In this document: positions 62,755-64,000 of the stretch, in pieces
How the letters are laid out: each line of letters starts with the position of its first letter
Position numbering within the stretch: the stretch's first letter is position 1
NCBI RefSeq assembly: GCF_030161555.1
Contig: NZ_BSUK01000001.1
Coordinates: 186,001 to 250,000 of the forward strand
Length of the DNA: 64,000 bases
Origin: Luteimicrobium album
Lineage (GTDB): Bacteria > Actinomycetota > Actinomycetes > Actinomycetales > Cellulomonadaceae
Direction of reading: 5' to 3'
The notes under the pieces: generated by a model
What the model saw: the letters and a program-made list of their open reading frames with translations, nothing else
Database searches by the model: none
What the model was told of the DNA's origin: nothing
Translations under genes and position numbers: made by a program

Positions 62755-64000
62755 GTGACCAGCACCACCGACACGCCCGTCGCCCCGACGGGCGCCGAGA
62801 GCGCCGACACCGGGCGGGACGACGTCGCCACGACGGATGCTCCCACCACCCCGGCCGACGCCCCCACCCCGACCTTCGCCGACTTCAAGGTGCGCGCCGC
62901 GATCGTGGACGCGCTCACCGACGCCGGCATCGTCCACCCCTTCCCCATCCAGGCGATGACGCTGCCCGTCGCGCTGTCGCGGCACGACATCATCGGCCAG
63001 GCCAAGACCGGCACGGGCAAGACGCTGGGCTTCGGCGTCCCGCTGCTCGAGCACGTCGTCGCACCGGACGAGGAGGGCTTCGACCGCCTGGACGCGCCCG
63101 GCAAGCCGCAGGCGCTCGTCGTCGTCCCGACGCGCGAGCTCGCCGTCCAGGTCGCGAACGACCTGACCACGGCGTCGCGCCGTCGCACGGTGCGCGTCGC
63201 GCAGATCTACGGCGGCCGCGCGTACGAGCCGCAGATCGCGCAGCTCGCCGCGGGCGTCGAGGTCGTCGTCGGCACGCCGGGCCGGCTCATCGACCTGGTG
63301 AACCAGCGCCACCTCGACCTGTCGCACGCGACGACCGTGGTGCTCGACGAGGCCGACGAGATGCTCGACCTGGGCTTCCTGCCCGACGTCGAGAAGCTCA
63401 TCGCCGCGACCCCGCCGCGCCGCCACACGATGCTCTTCTCGGCGACCATGCCGGGCGCCGTCGTCGCGATGGCCCGCCGGTACATGACGCAGCCGACGCA
63501 CATCCGCGCGAACGACCCCGACGACGGCGGCGCGACCGTCAAGAACATCAAGCAGGTCGTGTATCGCGCGCACGCGCTCGACAAGGTCGAGATGCTCGCG
63601 CGGATCCTGCAGTCGGAGGGCCGCGGCCTGACGATCGTGTTCGCGCGCACCAAGCGCACGGCCGCGAAGGTCGCCGACGAGCTCGTCGAGCGCGGGTTCG
63701 CCGCCGCGGCGATCCACGGTGACCTGGGCCAGGGCTCGCGCGAGCAGGCGCTGCGCGCGTTCCGCTCGGGCAAGGTCGACGTCCTCGTCGCGACGGACGT
63801 CGCGGCCCGCGGCATCGACGTCGACGACGTCACCCACGTCGTGAACTACCAGTGCCCCGAGGACGAGAAGACGTACCTGCACCGCACGGGTCGCACCGGC
63901 CGTGCGGGGCACAAGGGCACCGCGGTCACGTTCGTCGACTGGGACGACATCCCCCGCTGGGGCCTCATCGACCGCGCGCTCGACCTCGGCATCCCCGAGC
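62755..64000 (+). CDS. rhlE: DEAD-box RNA helicase (truncated by window end)
   Basis: The first 415 codons of an SF2 RNA helicase, reading open to the window edge. Q motif FPIQ, Walker A AKTGTGKT (83-90), PTRELA, GTPGRL, VLDEADEML, FSATMP, IVFARTKRT, ATDVAARGIDV and HRTGRTGR are all present, so both RecA-like domains are nearly complete. The N-terminal 40 residues are Thr/Pro/Asp-rich. GTG 62755 follows GAGGAA. Position beside the ferritin-like gene matches Rv3211 (rhlE). Roles in RNA decay or ribosome assembly are usual for the family. Confidence 0.93.
   Translation, partial: MTSTTDTPVAPTGAESADTGRDDVATTDAPTTPADAPTPTFADFKVRAAIVDALTDAGIVHPFPIQAMTLPVALSRHDIIGQAKTGTGKTLGFGVPLLEHVVAPDEEGFDRLDAPGKPQALVVVPTRELAVQVANDLTTASRRRTVRVAQIYGGRAYEPQIAQLAAGVEVVVGTPGRLIDLVNQRHLDLSHATTVVLDEADEMLDLGFLPDVEKLIAATPPRRHTMLFSATMPGAVVAMARRYMTQPTHIRANDPDDGGATVKNIKQVVYRAHALDKVEMLARILQSEGRGLTIVFARTKRTAAKVADELVERGFAAAAIHGDLGQGSREQALRAFRSGKVDVLVATDVAARGIDVDDVTHVVNYQCPEDEKTYLHRTGRTGRAGHKGTAVTFVDWDDIPRWGLIDRALDLGIPE

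Overview
The window is a very GC-rich actinobacterial chromosome segment with GTG/ATG starts, many 4-base ATGA/GTGA gene overlaps, WhiB, RamB and AdnAB genes, and several probable leaderless transcripts. Gene content (secretion-independent GH10/GH3 xylan or cellodextrin use, EfeUOB, KDG/KDPG metabolism) points to Micrococcales, most likely the Cellulomonas/Cellulosimicrobium/Isoptericola group; that placement is inferred from gene content only. No phage, insertion sequence, integrase or CRISPR array was found.

Layout. 1-3.6 kb: glyoxylate shunt (ramB divergent from aceA-aceB). 3.7-7.5 kb: four-gene ABC-2 exporter plus two-component system. 7.7-12.3 kb: quinone-type oxidoreductase, MaoC hydratase, flavin-reductase-like protein, DUF3175, DoxX, sulfurtransferase, SufE. 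12.3-16.5 kb: efeUOB iron uptake behind a DtxR-like box. 16.5-17.1 kb: non-coding repeat island. 17.1-19.7 kb: KDG kinase, KDPG aldolase and a divergent IclR regulator. 19.8-26.9 kb: universal stress protein, VOC dioxygenase-like protein, a membrane-anchored unknown, dsbA-like plus nhaA, and PEP carboxylase. 27-36.1 kb: a DUF2235 hydrolase and a LacI-controlled glycan locus (binding protein, two permeases, GH3, GH10). 36.2-37.3 kb: acylphosphatase, DUF1918 protein, initiator tRNA. 37.4-64 kb: an actinobacterial core block that parallels, from memory, M. tuberculosis Rv3193c-Rv3211: UPF0182, PDZ-Lon protease, DUF2342, YgjP-like peptidase, ThiF-like, whiB7 with its leader, uvrD2, mycoredoxin, methyltransferase, nudC, APH-like kinase, adnB-adnA, TetR, DUF3107, ferritin-like protein and a DEAD-box helicase cut by the window end.

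Two things stand out. First, intergenic DNA carries several families of inverted-repeat elements. One family (three copies) keeps a conserved 47-49-nt centre while its outer stem changes sequence but stays self-complementary, the pattern expected of a folded RNA or a hairpin-recognised mobile DNA. A second family (three copies) has one copy lying in frame inside a methyltransferase gene. Second, about twenty genes are broken by one-base slips, nearly all losses of one base from short C/G runs. These are almost certainly consensus errors, so I annotate the genes as intact CDSs with the slip position noted rather than as pseudogenes.

The whiB7 gene shows a full antibiotic-inducible control region by sequence: AT-rich activator box abutting the -35, a sigma-A-like promoter, a 48-codon upstream ORF and an attenuator-type terminator before the gene.
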